In this document: piece by piece, positions 1-5,950 of the stretch
How the letters are laid out: each line of letters begins with the position of its first letter
How positions within the stretch are numbered: the first letter of the stretch is position 1
Source of the DNA: Bacteroidales bacterium UBA2295
Lineage (GTDB): Bacteria > Bacteroidota > Bacteroidia > Bacteroidales > Tenuifilaceae
Direction of reading: 5' to 3'
Assembly (NCBI GenBank): GCA_002345825.1
Contig: DDWD01000168.1
Coordinates: forward strand, 1-12,455
Length of the DNA: 12,455 bases
Made by a program: the position numbers and the translations under genes
Notes under the pieces: model-generated
Told to the model about the DNA's origin: nothing
Databases searched by the model: none
Seen by the model: the letters and a program-made list of their open reading frames with translations, nothing else

Positions 1-35
1 TTCTTAAGATCGGCCAACGATTTAACTTTTGTCAT
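1..35 (-). CDS. Start of a (2Fe-2S) ferredoxin-like hydrogenase subunit (HndB-type), truncated by window edge
   Basis: Only the first 11 codons are inside the window; they read MTKVKSLADLK. From memory, this opening resembles the N-terminus of the small thioredoxin-fold [2Fe-2S] ferredoxin-like proteins found in multi-subunit NAD(P)-linked [FeFe]-hydrogenases (HndB of the HndABCD type). Those proteins pass electrons between the flavin subunit and the hydrogenase subunit in the cytoplasm. No cysteine ligand is visible in this fragment, so the call rests on the N-terminal motif and on the neighbours: the preceding genes are the accessory set that commonly sits beside such hydrogenases. A 129-base gap separates it from the upstream HATPase gene. 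That gap holds a candidate -7 element and a palindrome shared with the operon head, so this gene may begin a second transcription unit encoding the structural subunits. Another short cytoplasmic protein cannot be excluded. Confidence 0.55.
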   Translation of the reverse strand, partial: MTKVKSLADLK

Positions 36-59
36 AACTATGGGTTTCTTTGGTTTATA

Positions 60-75
60 TGTTATTCAAATAACA
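60..75. promoter_or_regulatory. Palindromic operator candidate, copy 1 (upstream of the ferredoxin-like gene)
   Basis: The 16-base sequence TGTTATTCAAATAACA is a perfect 7+7 inverted repeat around a 2-base centre. It ends 24 bases before the ferredoxin-like start codon. A near-identical copy lies at 4326-4341, and over 23 bases (60-82 against 4326-4348) the two match at 21 positions, including one-sided flanking bases. Half-site spacing (TGTTA-N6-TAACA) fits the Rex type of operator (TTGTTAA-N4-TTAACAA) and also the Crp/Fnr geometry (TGTGA-N6-TCACA). It lies downstream of the candidate -7 element at 99-106, so binding here would be expected to block transcription. Confidence 0.5.
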
Positions 76-98
76 ATTGGATTGTAAAATTTGGTAGG

Positions 99-106
99 CA
101 AAATTA
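99..106 (-). promoter_or_regulatory. Bacteroidota -7 element candidate for the ferredoxin-like gene
   Basis: On the minus strand this reads TAATTTTG, a full match to the Bacteroidota -7 consensus TAnnTTTG. It lies about 64 bases upstream of the start codon at 35. No convincing -33 TTTG box is seen at the usual 19-21 base distance, and such 8-mers arise by chance in AT-rich DNA, so support is modest. Confidence 0.3.
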
Positions 107-141
107 TTCACTTAGCAAATCATTTTAAATAAAAGGATTAT

Positions 142-160
142 GTTGTACAACCTAGGTTGT
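142..160. repeat. Two overlapping short palindromes after the HATPase gene
   Basis: GTTGTACAAC (142-151) and ACAACCTAGGTTGT (147-160) are both perfect palindromes and share the arm ACAAC, which can therefore pair with GTTGT on either side. The second begins four bases past the stop codon of the HATPase gene. As RNA on the minus strand it would form only a 5-bp stem with a CTAG loop, followed by a weakly T-rich stretch. It may be a weak terminator, an alternative-pairing element or a protein-binding site; none is proven. Confidence 0.3.
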
Positions 161-164
161 TAAT

Positions 165-701
165 TTATAATTCGTCTAAATTTAAATTAATCATTTCTCT
201 TAGCATTTTGGCCACCTGTGGAGAGCTGAGGGGAATGCCATCGAGAACCTCTTTGACCTCGTTCGTATCCAAATCAAACCGATTTGCACCCCTTTGATGA
301 TTGTAGGTAAAACGTATTTCTGGATTGGCCGCTATAAGCATAACCACTACGCCCGCAATATCGCCAATGGGTTGCCTATCGATATGGCTAAAGCCAAGAG
401 TAGCCAACACCGTAGTGCCTTTCCCTTCGGCAGACTCGATGTGTAGCTCGCCCCCTGTACTTCTGCAAGCATCATTTAAAAGGGGTAGGCCCAAGCCCAC
501 CTTTCGGGTGGTGCGAGATGTGGTGTATGGATCTAGCACCTTTTGTACAACCTCAGCAGGCATTCCTCGGCCATCATCGCCAATAGTAATGGATAGCGTA
601 TCTCTTTCGCTATCCTCTGCTATTCCAATATGAATATGTTTTGCTCCAGCAACAATTGAGTTCTGGACAATATCGAGGATATGCAACGATAGCTCTGTCA
701 T
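165..701 (-). CDS. Stand-alone HATPase_c domain protein (hydrogenase accessory)
   Basis: The protein has 178 residues in the chosen frame. Its first 100 residues form a GHKL/HATPase_c fold: an N-box around residues 7-15 (HILDIVQNS), a G1 box DDGRGM at 42-47, a G2 box GLGLP at 69-73, and GKGTT at 93-97. It has no phospho-acceptor histidine, dimerisation domain or membrane segment, so it is not a complete histidine kinase. The remaining 75 or so residues are not recognised. The longer in-frame start at 725 would add eight residues; the start at 701 is preferred because family members begin close to the motif SLHILDIVQNS. It follows the PHP gene by 125 bases and precedes the ferredoxin-like gene. 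Proteins of this kind recur next to HndABCD-type hydrogenases, with no proven role; phosphorylation of, or binding to, a partner in the operon is an inference. Confidence 0.85.
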   Translation of the reverse strand: MTELSLHILDIVQNSIVAGAKHIHIGIAEDSERDTLSITIGDDGRGMPAEVVQKVLDPYTTSRTTRKVGLGLPLLNDACRSTGGELHIESAEGKGTTVLATLGFSHIDRQPIGDIAGVVVMLIAANPEIRFTYNHQRGANRFDLDTNEVKEVLDGIPLSSPQVAKMLREMINLNLDEL

Positions 702-826
702 GGGGCTGAATGGAATAAAAATCAAGTTAATAAAAAATGTTACACCAGTAATCGTTTCCTTTATGTATATTTTGCTTCGATAGATTTCTGAAATTGGGGG
801 ACTACCATACTATTGTATTTTTCAAC

Positions 827-1564
827 TTACCCCAACACCCTTCTGCCGTTCTGACAATGCAGCGCCATGGCCAACTCATCAAGTGTGGGCGATTGAAGTA
901 GGTATTCGGTATAGGTTGCCCCTATCTGATCGGGGTAGTGGGCATCGGAATTCTTGATTAGGGTAGGTGTAGCTAAATAGCTATGTTGATTCAGAAATGT
1001 CTGAGGATCGGTATTTCTAAAAATTTCAAGCGCATCGAACTGCAAATCGGGAGGGATAAATCCGAGCTGGCTAATAACACTATACCGAGGCCTATCGACA
1101 TGGGCTGGAATAAAAAGCCCCGCCAATTCGTGTACTTTCTTTTGAACATCATTAATGCCAGACTCCAAGCCACTGATAAGGAGGGATTCAACTTCCTGTA
1201 AAATTTCATCATCCTCGTTAACCACCACCTGATATCCAAATTTCTGGGGATCATTGGGGAAGTTGGGCAGGTTATCATCAATAAAATGCTGAAAAGCCAC
1301 GCGCTGCTCCTCCGTCTCGAAGAGGCATAGGCAGTGTACTTCCTCTCGGGTTGTGACCTCTGCACCAAAAAACACCTTTATCCCCAACGGTTCAGCTAGT
1401 TTACGAACAACAGGGCCATGCAGCGTGCTGTTATGATCAGCAATGGCTATAATATCGAGATTACGCACCTTGGCCAAATCGACAATACTACGTGGGCTCA
1501 TCTCCAGATCGCCGCACGGCGAAAGGACAGAGTGAATATGTAGATCGGCGCGGTAGGTTCTCAT
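827..1564 (-). CDS. PHP-domain metal-dependent phosphoesterase
   Basis: This is a 245-residue stand-alone PHP-domain protein, predicted to be cytoplasmic. The metal-binding set of the superfamily looks complete: H9 and H11 (DLHIHS), D43-H44 (ADHNS), E69 (GAEVT), H77 (EVHCLC), H155 (PAHVDRP), and D207/H209 (NSDAH). It should therefore be an active trinuclear-metal phosphoesterase; the substrate (nucleotide, phosphoprotein or small phosphate ester) cannot be read from sequence. The frame is open to a Met at 1606, but the start at 1564 (MRTYRADLHIHS) is chosen because PHP proteins begin just before the first His motif, and the extra 14 residues look unlike a conserved N-terminus. It follows a DRTGG gene by 53 bases and is part of the hydrogenase accessory operon. 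An enzyme that removes a phosphate or nucleotide signal set by the operon's ATPases is a reasonable but untested idea. Confidence 0.85.
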   Translation of the reverse strand: MRTYRADLHIHSVLSPCGDLEMSPRSIVDLAKVRNLDIIAIADHNSTLHGPVVRKLAEPLGIKVFFGAEVTTREEVHCLCLFETEEQRVAFQHFIDDNLPNFPNDPQKFGYQVVVNEDDEILQEVESLLISGLESGINDVQKKVHELAGLFIPAHVDRPRYSVISQLGFIPPDLQFDALEIFRNTDPQTFLNQHSYLATPTLIKNSDAHYPDQIGATYTEYLLQSPTLDELAMALHCQNGRRVLG

Positions 1565-1617
1565 AATTTGCCTAAAACCATAGATTAGATTGATGCATAC
1601 CACCAAATTGTCATCAC

Positions 1618-1956
1618 CTACTTGCTATTAAGGATACCGTATAGTTTCCCTACAATCTCGTAAGTTTCGAGCTTAGTACCAAGTATAGGAATCCCTTCCT
1701 GATTACTTTGCTCCTCTGTATCGACCTCGGGTTTTATCCCTTTCACCAAAATTATGGCCGCTATTTCTTTAAGTGAAGCTATGGCCATCACATTCTTGTG
1801 ATTTTGCAGGGTAATCCAAACATTACCCGCATCGGCGTGGCCCATCACATCGCTAAGCAAATCGGACACGTAACCGCCATCAACTTGGTTGTTTAACCCC
1901 GATTCGCCACAAAAAACATTTAAATCTAAAGCCTTTACAATTTCTGATACTTTCAT
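1618..1956 (-). CDS. DRTGG-domain protein (first of two paralogues)
   Basis: This 112-residue soluble protein consists of little more than a DRTGG domain. The opening MKVSEIVKALDL is followed by a single Cys (C16), a segment YVSDLLSDVMG at 29-39, and alternating hydrophobic strands to about residue 107. DRTGG domains occur in CBS-type pyrophosphatases and phosphotransacetylases, where they form the regulatory interface near the nucleotide-binding CBS domains; no catalytic residues are evident here. It resembles the other DRTGG protein of this operon along its full length: both begin MK-x-x-E-[IV]-V and share SDL[LM]SDV. It lies 67 bases after the hydrogenase-like gene. A ligand-binding or scaffold role in hydrogenase regulation is an inference from context. 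Confidence 0.8.
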   Translation of the reverse strand: MKVSEIVKALDLNVFCGESGLNNQVDGGYVSDLLSDVMGHADAGNVWITLQNHKNVMAIASLKEIAAIILVKGIKPEVDTEEQSNQEGIPILGTKLETYEIVGKLYGILNSK

Positions 1957-2023
1957 TGGGATGAGTTTTAATGATATTTACTTAGGAGTTGCCCAAATAA
2001 GCCTAACTGATAAAAAAACAGTT

Positions 2024-3409
2024 CTAAAACTTTTTGCGACCAGGAACCTTCTTGCAATCTTTATGGAACCGATCTTTACCCCAAATCCTTTCCATAATAC
2101 GGAAGGAATGGTCGGGGTGCAACTTTCGGGTTTGCTCCATAGTTTTTTGCAGAAAGATACAATGCGAAATGGCCGCTTTGCCTTTCACAATATCCTCGGC
2201 CAAGGCTTGGCATGAAGGGGCACCGCATGAACCGCAATCTATTCCGGGAAGAAAGCACATGATACGCTGTACGCGTTCCATTTTTTTCATAGCGCGAGCC
2301 ATATCCTCGTCGAGTTTAAGCATGCTCCGTGGTTTAACGGGATCGATGCTTATTCTTTGGTTAATCTGCGATTTGTAACGATCAATACAATGCTCGTATG
2401 ATGTTGGTAAATCCAAAGCTTTATCGTCCAACGATTTTGACCTATTCTTAAGTCTCTCTACAGCAAGGAAACGATTACCAGATGTTAATACGCCACCAGC
2501 ACAACCCTCATCGCAGGCCCTAATCTCCAGAAAATCAACATCAGAAATCTCCTCGTTTTCCAACTTCTCCAGAAAATCGATGACATTATGCAGGCTATCG
2601 ATGGCCAAACACCTACCTTTTACCTGATTGGCCTCGCCATTGGTAAGACTCCAAAGTATATTTTGGGGATTTATAGTAGAGCTATGAGTAGGGCTTTTCT
2701 CATCAGAGTGTTTCTGTTTTATAGCCCTCAACACCTTATTATAGATAACATCCATATTGATAACGCCATCCACCTCGGAGTACTCTTCACCCACTGGGCT
2801 TTTTATAGCGGCAATTTTGGCGGCGCAAGGCGTTACGTAAAATATACCGATATCCTCTTCTGCAACGCCCTGATCGATAAGCATAAGCTTATAAAAAATG
2901 GCCGATAGGTCGAGTGGGGGTTTTAACAGCATAATATTATCGACCAATGCGGGGAATTTAACCTGAATCAGCCTAACCACGGCAGGACAAAAGGATGAGA
3001 TCACAGGCTTTTGCACGTTGTTTTGCACATACCGGTTTATTGATTCCTTAAGGATATCAACAGAGTTCTCGGCCTCAAAAACATCGGTAAAACCCAACTC
3101 TAGGAGAGTGCTGTATACCTCTTTGGGTGAAACATCATCGGGGAACTGCCCGAGGAGGACAGCAGGAACTAACGCTACTCGCCTTTTGTAGTTAAATATT
3201 TTGCTGAAATCATCCTGTTCAATTATGATGGCATTTACAGGACAAACCTTGAAGCACTCGCCGCAATCAATGCATCGATTATCGTACAGCTCAGCTTTAC
3301 CATTCCGAACCCGAAGGGCTTCGGTGGGGCATACCCGCATACAGTGAGAGCAGCCGATGCATACGTCGCGTAATATCTTTAATGCATGATGAAAAAATTT
3401 GTTTTCCAT
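2024..3409 (-). CDS. Ferredoxin / [FeFe]-hydrogenase-like / FeS-domain fusion protein, probably non-catalytic
   Basis: The 461-residue protein has three parts. Residues 17-57 hold two 4Fe-4S motifs (C17, C20, C23, C27 and C46, C49, C52, C56). Residues about 78-345 resemble the large-subunit C-terminal domain of [FeFe]-hydrogenases. Residues 386-417 form an FeS domain (PF04060 type) with C392, C395, C400 and C417. The four cysteines that hold the cubane of an H-cluster are present: C141 (SSFCP), C195 (TPCAAK), C299 and C303 (RACDEGC). However, the proton-shuttle Cys of the canonical TSCCP motif is Phe140, the Met of MPC is Thr193, and the GGGQP ending is missing. It probably carries Fe-S clusters without the di-iron site and acts in redox sensing or electron transfer. 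It sits 16 bases after an HATPase gene in the operon. It is not the catalytic hydrogenase, which is expected beyond the left edge. Confidence 0.85.
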   Translation of the reverse strand: MENKFFHHALKILRDVCIGCSHCMRVCPTEALRVRNGKAELYDNRCIDCGECFKVCPVNAIIIEQDDFSKIFNYKRRVALVPAVLLGQFPDDVSPKEVYSTLLELGFTDVFEAENSVDILKESINRYVQNNVQKPVISSFCPAVVRLIQVKFPALVDNIMLLKPPLDLSAIFYKLMLIDQGVAEEDIGIFYVTPCAAKIAAIKSPVGEEYSEVDGVINMDVIYNKVLRAIKQKHSDEKSPTHSSTINPQNILWSLTNGEANQVKGRCLAIDSLHNVIDFLEKLENEEISDVDFLEIRACDEGCAGGVLTSGNRFLAVERLKNRSKSLDDKALDLPTSYEHCIDRYKSQINQRISIDPVKPRSMLKLDEDMARAMKKMERVQRIMCFLPGIDCGSCGAPSCQALAEDIVKGKAAISHCIFLQKTMEQTRKLHPDHSFRIMERIWGKDRFHKDCKKVPGRKKF

Positions 3410-3425
3410 CGGAGCTTGATTTTTT

Positions 3426-3842
3426 TTACTGATTTAAGTACACCACAATCTCAACCACAGTTCCTTCATTTACAACGCTATTAATGTTAAACTTATCGGC
3501 GTTGTTCTGAATGTTGGGCAACCCCATCCCTGCTCCAAATCCCATCTCACGAACTTCGGGTGATGCAGTGGAATAGCCCATTTGCATAGCTTGATGGATA
3601 TCGGGAATGCCAGGCCCCTTATCCTCTAACTTCATATATATTCTATCGGTACTAATATCTGTATAAATTTTGCCGCTATAAGCATGCGCCACAACATTTA
3701 CCTCTGCCTCGTACAGGCACACCACCACGCGCTTAATTAGCTTAGGATCCACATTGAGCTGTTTAAGAACCTTCTTAACCTGGCTCGATGCATACCCTGC
3801 GTGGGTAAAATCGCCCCCCTCTATTGAATATTCGAATTGCAT
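3426..3842 (-). CDS. RsbW/SpoIIAB-like ATPase (anti-sigma-factor-type HATPase)
   Basis: This 138-residue protein is a complete small HATPase_c domain of the serine-kinase/anti-sigma type. It has the N-box EAEVNVVAHA at 45-54, the G1 box DKGPGIP at 74-80, the G2 box GFGAGMGLP at 101-109, and a closing GT at 127-128. No membrane segment or signal peptide is visible. Family members bind ATP and either phosphorylate a partner serine or hold a sigma factor. No anti-anti-sigma (STAS) protein or sigma factor lies in the visible operon, so the partner may be one of the DRTGG proteins or the hydrogenase-like protein. It lies 49 bases after the first gene of the operon and 16 bases before the Fe-S protein. 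The assignment to the fold is firm; the physiological role is open. Confidence 0.85.
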   Translation of the reverse strand: MQFEYSIEGGDFTHAGYASSQVKKVLKQLNVDPKLIKRVVVCLYEAEVNVVAHAYSGKIYTDISTDRIYMKLEDKGPGIPDIHQAMQMGYSTASPEVREMGFGAGMGLPNIQNNADKFNINSVVNEGTVVEIVVYLNQ

Positions 3843-3891
3843 TGGCTTTGCTTGAACTGGTAAATTTACAAATTAATGCTAACTGGCCTAA

Positions 3892-4236
3892 CTAAAAAAT
3901 GGGCTTCAGGCCATTTTGAAACAAAAGACCCGAGGTTTTAAACATAGAACTTTTGCATTCAATTAGCACAATTCCACTCTCTTCGGCCAGTTCAACCATC
4001 TCGGGAGTAACAGCTTTATTGCGTACAATTACCACGCACTGAATATCCGACATCTCGGCTGTTCTAATGGCCTGCACGTTGGCAAGTCCCGTTAGGAGAA
4101 CCATCCCATCGGTTTCAATGGTGAGCACATCGCTCATCAAATCCGATGAAAAAGCAAACTCAACTTCCTGGTCTAATTTATCCTTGCAGCAAAGGACCCT
4201 ACCTTCAATAATACTCACAACCTCTTTTAACTTCAT
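3892..4236 (-). CDS. DRTGG-domain protein (second paralogue, head of the operon)
   Basis: This 114-residue soluble protein is a DRTGG domain, paralogous to the protein at 1618-1956. The starts align (MKLKEVVSIIEG against MKVSEIVKALDL), as do the central motifs SSDLMSDV and VSDLLSDV. That alignment is why the Met at 4236 is preferred over the in-frame Mets at 4242 and 4278. It has more cysteines than its paralogue (C16, C17, C67, C94) and its C-terminus is longer (LLFQNGLKPIF). No catalytic motif is visible. It is the first gene of the hydrogenase accessory operon and lies downstream of a candidate promoter and palindromic operator. A ligand-sensing or protein-docking role is inferred from the family's regulatory use in other proteins. 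Confidence 0.75.
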   Translation of the reverse strand: MKLKEVVSIIEGRVLCCKDKLDQEVEFAFSSDLMSDVLTIETDGMVLLTGLANVQAIRTAEMSDIQCVVIVRNKAVTPEMVELAEESGIVLIECKSSMFKTSGLLFQNGLKPIF

Positions 4237-4307
4237 GGTCATTGGATTTATCACGCTAATATAGTTTTCTGTAATCAAGCCGAAAAAATCAATCTTATAC
4301 GGTAGAG

Positions 4308-4315
4308 CAAAGGTA
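4308..4315 (-). promoter_or_regulatory. -7 element candidate for the hydrogenase accessory operon
   Basis: On the minus strand this reads TACCTTTG, a full match to the Bacteroidota consensus TAnnTTTG, 71 bases upstream of the start at 4236. No TTTG box is found at the usual distance; the expected -33 region is instead occupied by the palindrome at 4326-4341. That arrangement would let a bound protein shut off or replace normal promoter recognition. Confidence 0.4.
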
Positions 4316-4325
4316 ATTTAATTTC

Positions 4326-4341
4326 TGTTATTTAAATAACA
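4326..4341. promoter_or_regulatory. Palindromic operator candidate, copy 2 (upstream of the operon head)
   Basis: TGTTATTTAAATAACA is a perfect 16-base palindrome. With the copy at 60-75 it shares 14 of the 16 bases outside the centre exactly, one of the two centre bases, and most of a further 7 bases on one side. Both copies stand in the same orientation relative to the minus-strand genes they precede. It overlaps the expected -33 region of the promoter at 4308-4315. Rex (NADH-sensing) and Crp/Fnr-family regulators both use half-sites with this spacing; no regulator gene is in the window. Confidence 0.5.
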
Positions 4342-4410
4342 ATAGGATGAGTTTTGCGACACATTTTGTTTGTATTGTTGTTTTGAGTTGATTTGAATAT
4401 ATGAATAGCC

Positions 4411-4447
4411 TATAAACAAAGAGCATCCAGCTTATGGCTAGATGCTC
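4411..4447 (-). terminator. Rho-independent-like terminator of the porin gene
   Basis: GAGCATC (4421-4427) pairs with GATGCTC (4441-4447). After one C-A mismatch the stem continues with AGC pairing to GCT, leaving a 5-base loop. On the minus strand the stem is followed by TTTGTTTATA. It begins 43 bases after the stop codon of the porin gene and separates it from the hydrogenase operon. The tail is only moderately T-rich. Confidence 0.5.
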
Positions 4448-4489
4448 AAACTAAATGGTGATATTAATCAGCTATAAAAAAATTTGCGA

Positions 4490-5800
4490 CTAGTTTTCCC
4501 ACATAAAGAATTTGGGGGTGAACAATAAGGATATGTAGCTAAAATGGGAGAACTCCGACTCGCCCCCTGAAAGCTTGACTCTCTCGAGAGTTTCGGTTGG
4601 CAACATCATCATAAAAGCACCCTGAATGGTAAACGACGGAGCTACCTTGTAGTTAACAATCACATCGATCTCTGTACCAAGAGGTTTGTCGACCTCTAAG
4701 TATCCTATCGGATCGAAACCCAGAAGATAGGGCTTATCAAGCTTTAAGTAGTGTAATGTGGTTTGAAAATTAAGCTTTGAGTTAACTTTATAGTCTGCCC
4801 TCAGGTAAAAATCATTAATTCCAGCCCAACGAACCTCGCGGAGATCGGCCGAGGTAAAGTAATCCATAAAACCCATATGGGCATGGCCAGCACACATTAT
4901 TCGGTTGAATGCTGTATAGTAATCTGAGTTACCGGACCAATCGTTACCTGAGTACACATCAGCGGTTGCTGATAACTTTAAATTGTTCGAAACGCTGTAC
5001 CAAAGGGTTGCATTGTAGCTATAGGCTCTTATCTTTCTATTAGTCTCTCCGAAAGTACCATTGTTTACCCATGAACTACCCGTCTGATAATAGCCGCCTA
5101 TACGCCCACCCAAATTATCGGTAAGATTAAATATGCCATTAGCGCCCAAGGTATTCCTTCCGTACATTGTGTGAACATCACCTGGGTTTTGCGTTAAATC
5201 GAATAGGTTAAGTGCATTAAACTTTAGGTTGTCGGATACTTTCATATCATACCATAGGAACGACATGTACTTAAACGACAGTGGTGTATTGTAAAGCGAA
5301 AGGAAGTTTGTCTCGCCCAGGTTGTTGATCATGGTTCCCCAGTGTAGATTTACCCCCAACTCCTTGTTGCCATACATCAACAGTGCGGCATCATAAGTAA
5401 CCCCTGTAATAGAATAATCCCTTGCAGCCAATATTCGCTGATCGTCGTATCGTAACTCCTGACGGCCAAGTTTTAATGTGAGGTTCGCATTTGGTTTGAA
5501 GGCAGCCCAAGCCTCGTGGATATGTACCGAGTTGCTTGGCATAGCATTCCAGTTCTGTCCCCACACGCGTGCATCCTGAGCAGAGAATCTGAAATCGAAA
5601 CTGGAATCGGCAAAGTTTAGGATAACCCGTGACCTTTGGCTCACCAGAGGAGCGGGATAGTTTACATCCGAAGCTAGCTCGCGATATCCATCACGAAGTT
5701 CGGCTCGGGAGCGAAACTGACCATCAATAGTAAACTGGCTTTGGGCCGAAAAGTTCCAAATTAGTAAGGTTGGTAGAATCAATAAGTACAATCTATTCAT
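4490..5800 (-). CDS. Outer-membrane beta-barrel, alginate export (alginate_exp) family
   Basis: The 436-residue protein has a signal peptide (about 1-20, ending FSAQS). It then shows the alternating aromatic/polar pattern of an outer-membrane barrel. Family hallmarks include GRQELRYDDQRIL at 112-124, the strand ending YSGND at 283-287, and the late motif AFNR followed by GHAHMGFMDYF (305-315), which matches the usual AFN...H-F-G-MDYF signature of alginate_exp proteins. In Pseudomonas, AlgE exports alginate, but Bacteroidota members of this family are widespread and mostly uncharacterised; transport of small anions, sugars or metal complexes is equally possible. No polysaccharide genes are nearby, so alginate export is not supported by context. 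It appears to be a single-gene unit: hairpin terminators lie after it (4411-4447) and between it and the DUF302 gene upstream (5891-5923). Confidence 0.8.
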   Translation of the reverse strand: MNRLYLLILPTLLIWNFSAQSQFTIDGQFRSRAELRDGYRELASDVNYPAPLVSQRSRVILNFADSSFDFRFSAQDARVWGQNWNAMPSNSVHIHEAWAAFKPNANLTLKLGRQELRYDDQRILAARDYSITGVTYDAALLMYGNKELGVNLHWGTMINNLGETNFLSLYNTPLSFKYMSFLWYDMKVSDNLKFNALNLFDLTQNPGDVHTMYGRNTLGANGIFNLTDNLGGRIGGYYQTGSSWVNNGTFGETNRKIRAYSYNATLWYSVSNNLKLSATADVYSGNDWSGNSDYYTAFNRIMCAGHAHMGFMDYFTSADLREVRWAGINDFYLRADYKVNSKLNFQTTLHYLKLDKPYLLGFDPIGYLEVDKPLGTEIDVIVNYKVAPSFTIQGAFMMMLPTETLERVKLSGGESEFSHFSYISLLFTPKFFMWEN

Positions 5801-5890
5801 AGCATAAAATTTTATTTGCAGTGTGAAAATACAACATTGCTCTTAATGAAAGTAATTTGAAGATATGATATTTCTCATCAGTAGCCTTAT

Positions 5891-5923
5891 AATACAAAAG
5901 GTGGAAATTTAATCGCCACCTTT
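5891..5923 (-). terminator. Terminator hairpin after the DUF302 gene
   Basis: AAAGGTGG (5897-5904) and CCACCTTT (5916-5923) form a perfect 8-bp stem with an 11-base loop. Read on the minus strand the stem runs straight into TGTATTATA, giving four T residues and an AT-rich tail. It lies 28 bases past the DUF302 stop codon and about 90 bases before the porin start, so these two genes are probably separate transcripts. Confidence 0.6.
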
Positions 5924-5950
5924 CATTATGCTAGGTTCTAAAAAAGCAAG

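Noticed and set aside
702..725. Longer start for the HATPase gene (eight extra residues from the ATG at 725).
   Set aside because: The added residues are hydrophobic and do not resemble the usual N-terminus; the Met at 701 stands directly before the conserved SLHILDIVQNS segment.
1565..1606. Longer start for the PHP gene (14 extra residues).
   Set aside because: The PHP core begins at MRTYRADLHIHS, and the upstream stretch has no family-like sequence.
1889..2378. Two plus-strand open frames across the DRTGG gene and the end of the Fe-S gene.
   Set aside because: They are antisense to clearly conserved proteins and encode no recognisable domain.
2588..2908. Plus-strand open frame of 106 codons.
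   Set aside because: It lies entirely inside the hydrogenase-like gene on the other strand, whose motifs are clear; no recognisable domain is encoded on the plus strand.
4490..5800. Alginate biosynthesis or export locus.
   Set aside because: Only the barrel family name points to alginate; no polysaccharide synthesis, epimerase or lyase genes are nearby.
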